From BJGV01 sp964196335 (GTDB taxonomy: Bacteria; Pseudomonadota; Gammaproteobacteria; Burkholderiales; Nitrosomonadaceae), in assembly GCA_965238155.1 (NCBI GenBank), contig OZ250175.1, forward strand, positions 186,001 through 250,000: a DNA stretch of 64,000 bases, in the 5' to 3' direction. The notes beneath the pieces are model-generated. The model made no database searches, was not told the DNA's origin, and saw nothing but the letters and a program-made list of their open reading frames with translations. Position 1 is the first letter of the stretch, and every line of letters starts with the position of its first letter. The position numbers were made by a program, and so were the translations under genes. Below, one piece after another: positions 8,953 through 18,133 of the stretch.

Positions 8953-9836
8953 CCCAACGTAAAGGTATTATTCTAGCTGGTGGTTCAGGCACACGACTCT
9001 ATCCCGTGACTAAAGCAGTTTCCAAACAACTGCTCCCAATTTACGATAAACCGATGATTTACTATCCCTTGAGCACACTCATGCTAGCGGGTATTCGTGA
9101 CATTCTTATTATTTCTACTCCTCAAGACACTCAACGTTTTGAGCAACTCTTAGGAAATGGTGAGGATTGGGGTCTCAACCTGCAATATGCCGAACAACCC
9201 AGTCCTGATGGATTAGCCCAAGCCTTCATAATCGGTAAGGCTTTTATTTCTCAGGATCCTAGTGTTCTGATTTTGGGAGATAACATTTTCTATGGTCACG
9301 ATTTGCAAATACAACTTGAGTCCGCTACGTTAGAACCAAGTGGTGCAACCGTTTTTGCCTATCATGTACAAAACCCTGATTGTTACGGTGTAGTAACACT
9401 TGACTCTCAAGGCCGAGCGACTTCACTGGAAGAAAAACCTTCTCAGCCAAAAAGTAACTATGCTGTTACTGGCCTGTACTTCTATGACAATCAGATTGTT
9501 GACATCGTTGCAGATCTAAAACCCTCCGCCCGAGGTGAATTAGAAATAACTGATGCCAACCGAATCTACATGAAACGCGATCAACTTAACGTCCAGATCA
9601 TGGGGCGTGGCCATGCCTGGTTAGATACCGGTACTCATGAGAGCCTGATAGAGGCCAGTAACTTTATCGAGACCATTGAGCACCGTCAGGGTCTCAAAAT
9701 TGCTTGCCCGGAAGAGATTGCTTATCGCAAAGGCCTCATTAACGCTGAGCAGCTTGAAAAGCTTGCGCAACCATTGGTTAAAAACGGTTATGGGCAGTAT
9801 CTTATGCGCCTGTTGAAAGAACGAATAGTTATATGA
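8949..9836 (+). CDS. rfbA: glucose-1-phosphate thymidylyltransferase
   Basis: Makes dTDP-glucose from dTTP and glucose-1-phosphate, the first step of the rhamnose branch. 295 residues. The nucleotidyltransferase signature GIILAGGSGTRLYPVTKAVS is followed by KQLLPIYDKPMIYYPLSTLM; LGDNIFYGHDL carries the metal-binding aspartate and EEKPSQPKSNYAVTGLYFYD the sugar-binding glutamate. Starts within ATGA overlapping rfbD and ends with ATGA overlapping rfbC. Confidence 0.95.
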   Translation: MTQRKGIILAGGSGTRLYPVTKAVSKQLLPIYDKPMIYYPLSTLMLAGIRDILIISTPQDTQRFEQLLGNGEDWGLNLQYAEQPSPDGLAQAFIIGKAFISQDPSVLILGDNIFYGHDLQIQLESATLEPSGATVFAYHVQNPDCYGVVTLDSQGRATSLEEKPSQPKSNYAVTGLYFYDNQIVDIVADLKPSARGELEITDANRIYMKRDQLNVQIMGRGHAWLDTGTHESLIEASNFIETIEHRQGLKIACPEEIAYRKGLINAEQLEKLAQPLVKNGYGQYLMRLLKERIVI

Positions 9837-10378
9837 AAGTAATCCCAACTTCCATTCCTGAAGTTCTTATTATTGAGCCCAACATTATTAGTGATAACCG
9901 GGGATTTTTCTTTGAAAGCTTTAACGAAAAAGCATTCAGTCAAGGTACGGGGCTTAATGTAAGCTTTGTACAAGATAATCATAGTCACTCAGTTAGAGGC
10001 GTGCTTCGAGGTCTACACTACCAAATCCAGCACCCCCAGGGGAAATTGGTACGCGTTGTACGTGGCGCGGTTTTTGATGTTGCTGTGGACATTCGAAAAT
10101 CCTCGCCCACGTTTGGCCAGTGGGCAGGCGTTGAACTTACGGAAGAAAACTGTCGCCAGCTGTGGGCTCCAATAGGATTTGCGCATGGCTTTCTTGTACT
10201 TAGTGATAGTGCTGATTTTCTCTACAAAACTACAGATTACTACGCTCCCGAATTCGAGCGCAGCATCTTATGGAACGACCCAACCATTGGCATCCAGTGG
10301 CCTCTAGATGGAGAACTGCAACTTTCAGCCAAAGATAAAATTTCTTTGCCACTTGAGCAGGCAGAAACTTTTCCATAA
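9833..10378 (+). CDS. rfbC: dTDP-4-dehydrorhamnose 3,5-epimerase
   Basis: Epimerises the 4-keto sugar before RfbD acts. 181 residues, cupin fold. Diagnostic sequence VRGVLRGLHYQIQHPQGKLV contains the catalytic-site histidine, followed by RGAVFDVAVDIRKSSPTFGQW and GFAHGFLVLSD. Last gene of the operon, translationally coupled to rfbA through ATGA. Confidence 0.95.
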   Translation: MKVIPTSIPEVLIIEPNIISDNRGFFFESFNEKAFSQGTGLNVSFVQDNHSHSVRGVLRGLHYQIQHPQGKLVRVVRGAVFDVAVDIRKSSPTFGQWAGVELTEENCRQLWAPIGFAHGFLVLSDSADFLYKTTDYYAPEFERSILWNDPTIGIQWPLDGELQLSAKDKISLPLEQAETFP

Positions 10379-10722
10379 CCCAGTACAGCCAGCCTCTTAT
10401 CAACATCTTTTTTGTAGAGGATTAAAAATATACTGGCTCATTCACTATAACCCAGACTAATTACCGAATAATCAAAATCAAGATCAGGTAACAACCTAAA
10501 ATAGTCAGATATATCTATCTTCTAAATTAGATTTAATAACATGTCCCCTTCAGAAAATTAAGTAATACTTCTTATAAATAGGCACCGTACGTCGTCTCCT
10601 CACAAATTTAATGGTAAAATAGGAGGTTATATAAAACGAGTCTGTAAGCTTAAGATGCTTACAAAGTTACGTATGCTGAACCCTGTTAAAGAAAAATAAC
10701 AACCTAAGTTTATCCAATTAAA
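10379..10722 (+). other. 344-bp leader region before the fused glycosyltransferase
   Basis: AT-rich spacer. It holds a strong unpaired AGGAGGT at 10620-10627 and a hairpin GTAAGC (10644-10649) / GCTTAC (10657-10662). A tiny 14-codon frame (10655-10699, MLTKLRMLNPVKEK) overlaps the hairpin and could be a leader peptide, but nothing proves it is translated. No gene of normal size. Confidence 0.35.
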
Positions 10723-13389
10723 TTGCCAGATACAGATACTAGCGGTTCTTTATCCTTAGATTCCTCGGTAACGTCACACAATGTGCTTGGTGGAACTACA
10801 AATACAACGACACAATTTTCTGTAGTAGTTCCTACTCTCAACGAAGCAGATAACATTGATCCGTTATTAACCAGCCTCTTCGCGCTTGATCTACCACCCA
10901 ACCATTTTGAAGTCATTTTTGCCGACGACGGCTCAAATGATGGTACGCCGGACAAAATACGTGCCTGGGAAAAGAAGGCAAATGTGAGACTCGTAGAGCG
11001 TCGTGAAAAACCAGATTTGACTGCTTCAATTTTAGCCGGTGTTGCAATATCCCGCAGTAATGTCATCGTGGTAATGGACGCAGACTTGAGCCATCCGACA
11101 GATCGACTAACTGCCGTAGTGGAGCCAGTTCTAAATGGTAGTCACGACATAGCTGTTGGTAGTCGTTATGTGCCGGGAGGTGGCACAGAAGGTTGGCCAC
11201 TACATCGACAGTGGTTGTCACGTATCGGTGGCTGGCTCGCACGCCCCATATGTGACGTTAACGATGCCACCTCTGGATTTTTTGCGGTTCGCAAGGATTT
11301 GATCGCAACGATTGCTGAACATGCGCGCGGATACAAGATCCTGCTCGAATTACTGGTAGCCGGCCAGGGAAAGATTAGAGCGGTGGAAGTGCCGATCTGC
11401 TTTCGTGATCGAACACGAGGCACTTCAAAACTGTCATTTTCCCATCAGTGGACTTATTTGCAACGATTGATAATTCTGGCAGGAGGTACGGTCTCTGTTA
11501 GTACAGCCAGCAAGTTTGCTATGGTTGGACTATGTGGCGTAATAGTTGATACGTTGCTGTTTCAAATACTGGTGGTATATGAAACCGGACTTGCTCAAGC
11601 ACATATCGTGAGTTTCTTCGCTGCCGCAACAGTGAACTATTCACTCAATTCCAAATGGTCATTCCGAGCACACCATGCAGGTTATCTAAGTTGGGATCAA
11701 TTCAGTCGCTTTTTGATGATTGGTATGTTCGCGTTATTGTTACGGGGCGGTGTGCTAGCTTTACTAGTCTATGGCTGGCACGTACCAGCCGGACTGGCAA
11801 TATTTCCAGCAATTGCTGCAACTGCAGTTGTGAATTATCTAGGATCTGCTTTCTACGTGTTTCCGGTAACGGGAAACCCGCCCACTTTGGATATGCGCTG
11901 GCGTATCGCTTCGGTCGGAGTTGTAGTATTCATCTTGCTGCTGCGTCTGATTTACCTTGGACAGGCGCAACTGATTCCAGATGAAGCGTATTACTGGAAT
12001 TATGCTCAACACATGGATTTAAGTTTTGTTGACCATCCACCGATGGTCGCATGGCTGATCTGGCTGGGCACCTCAATCTTTGGTGATAATGAGTTTGGGG
12101 TGCGTATCATGGCATTTATTTGTAGCCTAGTAACAATGGGTTATCTATATGCACTAACACTCAATCTACACGACAAATCAACTGCCATGCGCACGATGTT
12201 ACTGCTGTCTATACTTCCAATCGGTTTCGCTCATGGCATGTTGATGACCCCAGATGCACCTTTGTTAGCCGCTTGGGCTGCTACGTTGTACTACATGGAA
12301 CGGGCATTGGTCGCTGGACGTAGTTCAGCCTGGCTTGGAGCAGGTATTGCGTTTGGCTTGGGTATTCTGTCTAAATATACACTTGGTCTCCTAGGGTTCG
12401 CAGCTTTGCTATTCATGATCCTGGATCCGACTGCACGCCGCTGGCTGCTCCGTCCGCATCCGTATCTTGCAGCGGCGCTGGCATTGTTGCTGTTTTCACC
12501 TGTGATCATCTGGAACAATGAACATCAATGGGCTTCGTTTTTGTTCCAGATACAGCGAGCCGGAGGAATAGGCGATCAATTCTCAATGCATTACTTGCTT
12601 CTGTACATAATAATACTGTTGACCCCTGTGGGCTTCCTTGCTGCAGCATTAGCGTTGCTATCAGGTGGCGATCACGACAGTGACCAGTACGCACGAAGGC
12701 GTCGCCTGTTTGTGTCGGTATTTGCTGGTATGCCGCTGGCAATATTCTTATGGCTCAGCCTGTTCGGTTCGCCGAAGTTTCATTGGACTACTCCGGTATG
12801 GCTTGCGCTGCTTCCTACAATGGCGTGGATGATAGGACGGACCGGTGATCTGCGTGGTGTGGTAATTTACATGCGAGCAGCTTGGAAACCGACAATCATG
12901 GTCTCCATATTTGCCTACGCATTTGTACTACACTATGTAGTACTGGGAGTGCCAGGGGTTCCATACCCTGGTTTTATGAGACATTATTTCTGGCATGAGA
13001 CAGCGCGAGAAGTTGAACATATAGCAGAGGATGTTCGGCACCAGAGCGGAAAAGAGCCCATTATTGTTGGCATGAGCAAATGGTCAGTTGCAAGCTCCTT
13101 GTCTTTCTACAGCCATGGCGGGAATAGTATGGATATTCGCTCGCGCAATATGTTTGGTCAGCTGAGTGGCGCCATGTACGATTTCTGGTCCCCACCGCAA
13201 CTGCCTACGAACCGGCCGATTATACTAGTAGGCATGAAACGTGATCATCTTAGGCATGATCAGCTAGGAAATGAACTTGCCACTATGCTTGATCAACCTA
13301 GCCCGATAATGTATCGAGCTATCTTACGGGACAACAAACAGCTGCGAAGATTGTATTACCGAATCGCACAGGGCTATGTAGGAAAGTGA
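10723..13389 (+). CDS. three-domain glycosyltransferase: GT2 + GtrA + GT39/ArnT-like
   Basis: An 888-residue fusion. Residues about 25-245 form a GT2 domain of the polyprenyl-phosphate sugar synthase type (FSVVVPTLNEADNIDPLL, VIFADDGSNDGT, VVMDADLSHP, GTSKLSFSHQW). Residues about 260-380 form a GtrA-type four-helix module (FAMVGLCGVIVDTLLFQ, NYSLNSKWSFR). Residues about 395-888 form a GT-C membrane glycosyltransferase with the PMT/GT39 loop IPDEAYYWNYAQHMDLSFVD followed by HPPMVAWLIWLG. One polypeptide would therefore make the lipid-linked donor, move it across the membrane and transfer the sugar. The start is uncertain: TTG at 10723 is the longest supported; GTG at 10783 is an alternative; no good Shine-Dalgarno sits before either. 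Confidence 0.8.
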   Translation: MPDTDTSGSLSLDSSVTSHNVLGGTTNTTTQFSVVVPTLNEADNIDPLLTSLFALDLPPNHFEVIFADDGSNDGTPDKIRAWEKKANVRLVERREKPDLTASILAGVAISRSNVIVVMDADLSHPTDRLTAVVEPVLNGSHDIAVGSRYVPGGGTEGWPLHRQWLSRIGGWLARPICDVNDATSGFFAVRKDLIATIAEHARGYKILLELLVAGQGKIRAVEVPICFRDRTRGTSKLSFSHQWTYLQRLIILAGGTVSVSTASKFAMVGLCGVIVDTLLFQILVVYETGLAQAHIVSFFAAATVNYSLNSKWSFRAHHAGYLSWDQFSRFLMIGMFALLLRGGVLALLVYGWHVPAGLAIFPAIAATAVVNYLGSAFYVFPVTGNPPTLDMRWRIASVGVVVFILLLRLIYLGQAQLIPDEAYYWNYAQHMDLSFVDHPPMVAWLIWLGTSIFGDNEFGVRIMAFICSLVTMGYLYALTLNLHDKSTAMRTMLLLSILPIGFAHGMLMTPDAPLLAAWAATLYYMERALVAGRSSAWLGAGIAFGLGILSKYTLGLLGFAALLFMILDPTARRWLLRPHPYLAAALALLLFSPVIIWNNEHQWASFLFQIQRAGGIGDQFSMHYLLLYIIILLTPVGFLAAALALLSGGDHDSDQYARRRRLFVSVFAGMPLAIFLWLSLFGSPKFHWTTPVWLALLPTMAWMIGRTGDLRGVVIYMRAAWKPTIMVSIFAYAFVLHYVVLGVPGVPYPGFMRHYFWHETAREVEHIAEDVRHQSGKEPIIVGMSKWSVASSLSFYSHGGNSMDIRSRNMFGQLSGAMYDFWSPPQLPTNRPIILVGMKRDHLRHDQLGNELATMLDQPSPIMYRAILRDNKQLRRLYYRIAQGYVGK

Positions 13390-13723
13390 AAAATGAAGTG
13401 TAATCAGCATATGAAAGGGGAAATTTCGCTACGCCCTTTATCCTTATACGAGTCCTGTTTCGTTTTAAAATTAGGGAGAAAAACAATCATAGAATAAAAA
13501 AGCACTATACTAAATATTCAAATTTAGCTGGACGGTCCATTGAACATCGCAATAAAAATATTGCCATCCATGCCAATTCATAAAGTAAAATTCGTAAGAC
13601 ATTAGCTGACAACGAGATTTTTACCTCTGCACCTTCTAATACCTCCTTTTGTCTTGATTTGAACTCCCTAGACTATATGGAATGTAATCGGGTGGTATGG
13701 TTTTGCGCTACCTTAGTCCATTC
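13390..13723. other. 334-bp spacer between convergent glycosyltransferase genes
   Basis: No open frame of convincing size, no clear terminator and no RNA gene seen. The two flanking genes converge here. Confidence 0.4.
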
Positions 13724-14746
13724 TCACGATCGTACTTCGAGCCCGCGCAATTGCCCTAAGAAAATAAACAGTGAACGTTGCAAATGCGAAGCATTGGGCA
13801 ATATCCACACTTCGGAGACACGTTTATCCTTTCGCAGCAAACCGCGCAGCAAGAGCCTGGCAATTGCACTCAGGCTCCTGGTGGTGTGAGTCATATGAAG
13901 GCAAAAAAGCTGGGGGGCATGTTCCGGCGTGAGCCAGTGAACGCCCCCACCCTCTCGAAACACATTATCCATCGCATCAAGAAAGTTTAATGGAAAATCC
14001 ATCAGCGGGCAATTGCCCGAAATTAGCATAACATTGCGTCGTGCTTTGGGGTAACGTGAGAAATAGGTAATACGGCCACGCCGTTTTAGTGTTTGATAAC
14101 TTAAGCCGCGGCCAAATGATCCGCCACCCTTATGATAGATATAAGTACCGGGGTGCATACCAATTCTCCAGCCTCTCTTGATAAGACGACGGCCCAGGTC
14201 AACATCCTCATAATAGCCGCGTCCGTATACTGAATCGAAGCCGCCCATTTCCTGGAAGACACTGCGCCGGATCAGAAATGCGTATCCGCCAAGACGATGA
14301 GTTAGAATGTAACCCCCTAGTTGGCAGGAATACTGGTTAAGATTAAACTTGGCATAGTAATTTCCAGATGGAATGATGGCTGCAAGCTGTGGATCAACCG
14401 CCAGCGCTACACACAGCGGCGGCAAGAAATCTTCGCTTACCACAGTGTCCGAATTGAGAACCAGTACGTAGTCTGCGTCGGAGCGGTAGACTGCTTCGTT
14501 TACCGACTTGCCGAAACCCTGATTCTTCTGGGCGTGATGGATGCGTACGCATTTATACGGCAATTGATTGAGCATATCGCGCGTCTCAACGTCGGATGCG
14601 TCGTCTTGAATCAAAATGTGTTCTATTGATCGGCCAAGACAGTCAACAACAGAATTGATACAGTGCTGCGTCGAAACGGGCGCATTATAGACGGGGATCA
14701 CCACGTCGATGGATGGTAACGTCGATTGATCCATCAGGCTCACCAT
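13724..14746 (-). CDS. GT2 glycosyltransferase, possible rhamnosyltransferase type
   Basis: A 340-residue soluble GT2 enzyme. IDVVIPVYNAPVSTQHCINS begins the GT-A domain, EHILIQDDASDVETRDML and YVLVLNSDTVVSEDFLPPL hold the nucleotide and metal motifs, and GFDSVYGRGYYEDVDLGRRL carries the acceptor-side ED motif. This pattern is common in O-antigen rhamnosyl- and related transferases, and the rhamnose operon is close by, but the sugar is inferred. The ATG at 14746 is preceded by AGGAA with only two intervening bases; an internal ATG (MDQSTL) at 14734 is possible. Immediately upstream lies an 82-bp AAGG tract, so expression is probably switchable. Confidence 0.85.
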   Translation of the reverse strand: MVSLMDQSTLPSIDVVIPVYNAPVSTQHCINSVVDCLGRSIEHILIQDDASDVETRDMLNQLPYKCVRIHHAQKNQGFGKSVNEAVYRSDADYVLVLNSDTVVSEDFLPPLCVALAVDPQLAAIIPSGNYYAKFNLNQYSCQLGGYILTHRLGGYAFLIRRSVFQEMGGFDSVYGRGYYEDVDLGRRLIKRGWRIGMHPGTYIYHKGGGSFGRGLSYQTLKRRGRITYFSRYPKARRNVMLISGNCPLMDFPLNFLDAMDNVFREGGGVHWLTPEHAPQLFCLHMTHTTRSLSAIARLLLRGLLRKDKRVSEVWILPNASHLQRSLFIFLGQLRGLEVRS

Positions 14747-14752
14747 GTTCCT

Positions 14753-14834
14753 AAGGAAGGAAGGAAGGAAGGAAGGAAGGAAGGAAGGAAGGAAGGAAGG
14801 AAGGAAGGAAGGAAGGAAGGAAGGAAGGAAGGAA
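14753..14834. repeat. tetranucleotide tract (AAGG)20.5 in the 5' leader of the GT2 gene
   Basis: Eighty-two bases of uninterrupted AAGG units on the plus strand, TTCC on the coding strand. It ends 6 bp before the GT2 ATG and begins just downstream of a perfect TATAAT (14844-14849, minus strand). No stop occurs in any frame of the repeat, and no ATG lies upstream in frame, so it is most likely transcribed but not translated. UUCCU within the repeat is complementary to the adjacent AGGAA Shine-Dalgarno. Confidence 0.95.
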
Positions 14835-14843
14835 CAAGCCGAT

Positions 14844-14849
14844 ATTATA
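14844..14849 (-). promoter_or_regulatory. -10 box TATAAT upstream of the tetranucleotide tract
   Basis: A perfect TATAAT on the minus strand. Transcription would start at about 14837, placing the whole repeat in the untranslated leader of the GT2 mRNA. The -35 region is poor (TTTCAT at 17 bp, TTGATT at 21 bp). Confidence 0.5.
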
Positions 14850-14889
14850 CTGATGGAATGTGAAAAATGAAATCAAGAAATGAAGTCGA

Positions 14890-15663
14890 TTAACTGTTTC
14901 TTTCAAATATAAAACAGGTTTCACCCCAATTTTTGGTTGATTTTGATTTTACTCTTAAACCCGCCTGTTCCATCAAATCTACAGCCTCTTGTTGCTCTTC
15001 AAGAGTTCCTAACTCGACGATAATAGACTTGAGCTCATGATTTTTAAGTGTATTTTTAGCGCCCCTTAAAATAGAAAGCTCGATACCGTCGACGTCAATC
15101 TTGATGTAATTGGGACAGGGTAGTCCCCACTTACCACATAGATCGTCTAACGTTACACCGAACATGCCTTGTATATGACTAGCTGGTCTTTTCATGGTGT
15201 TAAAATCTTCGTTCCCAAATTGGGAACGGTTTCCGCCCGCGATAAATTTAGGAATATATAGTTTGGAGAACCTGCTAACTCCGGAGATGGCAATGCCATA
15301 AGCCGTAATATTATTCTCAAGTTTATTTAAATATATATTACTGTTGAGTAGATAATAATTGATGCATTGAGGCTCAAAGGCATACACTTGGATTTTATTG
15401 CCAAATTTCTTGCCGGGATATAAAGAATATTGACCAATATTTGCACCCAAATCAAAAAAACACGAGTCGGGTTCAAAGCTATCAAGCCAATCCAATGTAT
15501 CCGGTTCTTTAAAAGAATAAGTTTTTGCCCGCTGAAGTGTCCGCAAATTATCCACGACTACACGTATGGACTGACCTCTGACATTTGCTTTTGTGTAGCC
15601 TCCTTTTAAACTATAAAGCGTTGCAATAGCTTCTGACAGAATATTCATAAGAAATGAACGCAT
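14890..15663 (-). CDS. FkbM-family SAM-dependent methyltransferase
   Basis: A 257-residue FkbM methyltransferase. The SAM-binding motif I reads CFFDLGANIGQYSLYPGKKF, followed by YAFEPQCINYYLLNSN, and the family motif NYIKIDVDGIELSILRGAKN followed by IIVELGTLEEQQ. Such enzymes O-methylate sugars or small molecules, and many are found in surface-glycan clusters. Two starts are possible (15663 and 15648); neither has a strong Shine-Dalgarno. Same direction as the GT2 at 13724-14746, but the promoter found between them suggests separate transcription. Confidence 0.8.
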   Translation of the reverse strand: MRSFLMNILSEAIATLYSLKGGYTKANVRGQSIRVVVDNLRTLQRAKTYSFKEPDTLDWLDSFEPDSCFFDLGANIGQYSLYPGKKFGNKIQVYAFEPQCINYYLLNSNIYLNKLENNITAYGIAISGVSRFSKLYIPKFIAGGNRSQFGNEDFNTMKRPASHIQGMFGVTLDDLCGKWGLPCPNYIKIDVDGIELSILRGAKNTLKNHELKSIIVELGTLEEQQEAVDLMEQAGLRVKSKSTKNWGETCFIFERNS

Positions 15664-16451
15664 ATTGGCAATCGTAAAATTGGTATTAGTGGGGAAAGTA
15701 GATTAATCTCAGAGGATATCTGGTTTATTGCTTTTTATCCAAACATTTTTGGCTAGTGGTTACTGCTAAAGTTGTATCCAAACATGGATTCACTATTTCT
15801 CTCGGGTAATTGTTTCGTAAGAGGAATTATTTCACCAAAGATAGAAAATCGTTGAGATAAGAAATTGCTGTTTATAGTCAAGTTCTAAATCTACTGCAAA
15901 TTCTGTGCGTTATGGATGGCAACATATAGTTTTGGCTCGCACCAAAGCTTTGCTATCAGGTGTCGTCCTACTCTGCGAATTCATCCCAAGGTAGTGGTAT
16001 TCATACCAAGCTAGTTTAATTACTATGTAAAATAACAATACAGATAGAATCTGCTCTGATGCATGTATTTAATTACGGCAAACTTAAATTATCTTATGTT
16101 AATGATGGTCGGCTAGGATATTCCTTTTCATGTCATTCCCCGCTATACAGAGCCAAAACAATTTAAAGGTATAAAATTTTTTGATCCAGTCTGGCAAGAT
16201 CTCCTGGCTTAAGCCATGCCTACAATGCCAGCACGTCAACTAATCTTTATATCCTCGACCACATCGTGTCCTACTTGGTAGACATTGCCTGTGTAAAACC
16301 AAGAGCTATTCATAGACTTTCAGTGGTGATGTGATTTTAGATTTAAAGTCAAAACTAACAGCAAACAACAAATTAGTTTAAGTAATAACATGCGATAATA
16401 TCAATCGCCGAAGTATAAGTACCTTAATCTAACTATGGAAAAACTGGCTAC
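15664..16451. other. 788-bp spacer, no gene seen
   Basis: Stops in all frames; no tRNA, repeat array or transposase fragment that I can support. It separates divergently transcribed FkbM and desaturase genes, so both promoters must be here. Confidence 0.4.
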
Positions 16452-17507
16452 ATGATAGAGACGTTAAACGGCAGCCAAAAAGTTAATCAGGAATTCCCGT
16501 TCCGTGAGGCGCACAATCTTGTCCGTGACTTGATGACTCCGAATCCCCTGATCTACTGGCTGGATTTTCTTTTTCATATCTCACTGGGATGGGCTGCCTT
16601 TGTGATGACCTTGCTTACACCACTGTTTTCTGCTTGGCAACTTGTGATATTTATTATTGCAGTATTGACTCATTACCGCGCGGCAATCTTCATTCACGAG
16701 CTTGCGCATTTAAAAAAAGGTACATTCAAAATATTCCGCCTGGTATGGAACCTCACCAGTGGCATACCGCTATTGATTCCGTCTTTTACCTATGACGGAG
16801 TGCATTATGACCACCATAAACCTGACGTCTATGGCACCAGCGAAGATGGTGAATATATTCCCTTCGCGACAAATAGGCCTATATTGATGGTTGGTTATGT
16901 ACTATTCTCTATCTTTTTACCATTAATATTTCTTGGCCGTTATTTATTGCTTACACCGATATCTTATCTGATCCCACCGCTACGTAAATTTTGTTGGGAA
17001 CGAGCGTCCTCACTTACCATAAATCCAACTTATAAGCGCCCGAAGGACTGTATCCGCAACGACAAACACTGGCAACTACAGGAATTCGCGACTTTTGTAT
17101 TTGCTACAATAGTCATTACGTCCGTTATATTTGAGATTCTTCCGTTTAAGGTTCTTATTATCTGGTATTTGGTTGGTATGGCCATTTTTCTTCTAAACTC
17201 GTTACGTACGCTTTCCGCACATGCTTACCGCAATCCCGGAAACCGCAAGATGGGGTTTGCCGAGCAATATCTTGATTCAATCAACATACCCGGTAATTTA
17301 TTTATTACTGCGTTATGGGCCCCCGTAGGTCTGCGTTACCATGCTACGCATCATCTTTTTATGAGCTTGCCCTATCACAATCTTGGCAAGGCACAGCGCC
17401 GTTTGATGAGTGGTTTGAGCGATAATACACTTTACCAGAACACTATACGCAAAAGTATGTGGGACGCACTACATCGCATCTGGAGTGAAGCATCAAAATC
17501 ACATTGA
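16452..17507 (+). CDS. membrane fatty-acid desaturase/hydroxylase family protein
   Basis: A 351-residue integral membrane di-iron protein. Three histidine clusters are visible: HELAH at 82-86, HYDHH at 118-122 and HATHH at 297-301, with extra H at 256-258 (SAHAYR) and hydrophobic helices at about 45-75, 145-175 and 215-250. This is the FA_desaturase (PF00487) pattern for oxygen-dependent desaturation or hydroxylation of acyl chains. The surrounding genes act on glycans and lipids, so the substrate could be a membrane or lipid-A-like acyl chain (inference). No Shine-Dalgarno of note; no operon partner nearby. Confidence 0.8.
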   Translation: MIETLNGSQKVNQEFPFREAHNLVRDLMTPNPLIYWLDFLFHISLGWAAFVMTLLTPLFSAWQLVIFIIAVLTHYRAAIFIHELAHLKKGTFKIFRLVWNLTSGIPLLIPSFTYDGVHYDHHKPDVYGTSEDGEYIPFATNRPILMVGYVLFSIFLPLIFLGRYLLLTPISYLIPPLRKFCWERASSLTINPTYKRPKDCIRNDKHWQLQEFATFVFATIVITSVIFEILPFKVLIIWYLVGMAIFLLNSLRTLSAHAYRNPGNRKMGFAEQYLDSINIPGNLFITALWAPVGLRYHATHHLFMSLPYHNLGKAQRRLMSGLSDNTLYQNTIRKSMWDALHRIWSEASKSH

Positions 17508-18133
17508 CAAACCCATGGATGTATTTCTAGCATCAACACGTTGAGCGGATAATGCAACCGATTTACCAGCAGCTGTGTATTGATGGAGCGTTCAGTCCGC
17601 AAGGTGAACAAGAAACACACAACGGACTCTCGTCAAAGACGGTAGATCTGACGCTCAGCGTCTAGGGATACCCTAGGCGTCCGGTCAGTTCATAAAGCAG
17701 AACTCGTGATGAGTATAGATTACTGCGAGATTTTACTACGGTGCCAGAACCTGGCACAATTGTCCTTCCATGTACCAGCCTTGCAGGACTCGAAATAACT
17801 CGCCCCAGAAAAGTCTCAACCAAGTAATTCAGATTCAAATCGAAACGAGAACGGGTGGCTTAGTCTCTCGGCTATTTTGGTAGTTTATAGGGAGTAATTA
17901 GGACAATGCGAAGATGTCCCAGCCATATGTATGGCTTCTGGTCGGGCGCCCTGATCAAGAAAGTAGCATGAAGCGAACCACCCTAGCGTGACTTTGCCAT
18001 AGGGTACGGGTAAGTTGAGCCCTTACAGATAAATGGCCAGCAAACGAGTCTATAAATAACAATAGGTTTTATTTGATCAAGTGGTTGATTAAACTGCTTT
18101 GGTTTGTTGTGGTGTGTTGTGGTGTGTTGTGAC
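17508..18133. other. 626-bp spacer with a short direct repeat
   Basis: No convincing gene. A 10-bp unit GGTGTGTTGT occurs three times head-to-tail at 18101-18130 (first copy GGTTTGTTGT), just after the stop of the gene at 18134. An inverted repeat TGCCAG-AAC-CTGGCA is seen near 17741-17755. A 37-codon frame from 17552 is not supported by any recognisable motif. Confidence 0.4.

Noticed and set aside
14753..14880. Reading the AAGG tract as coding (poly Ser-Phe-Leu-Pro N-terminus of the GT2)
   Set aside because: No ATG exists upstream; the TTG codons upstream are out of frame with the GT2 at the present repeat number, and a TATAAT lies where the start would be. A phase-variable TTG start cannot be fully excluded.
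17552..17665. Small frame MQPIYQQLCIDGAFSPQGEQ onward
   Set aside because: No motif, no conserved context and a weak ribosome-binding site.
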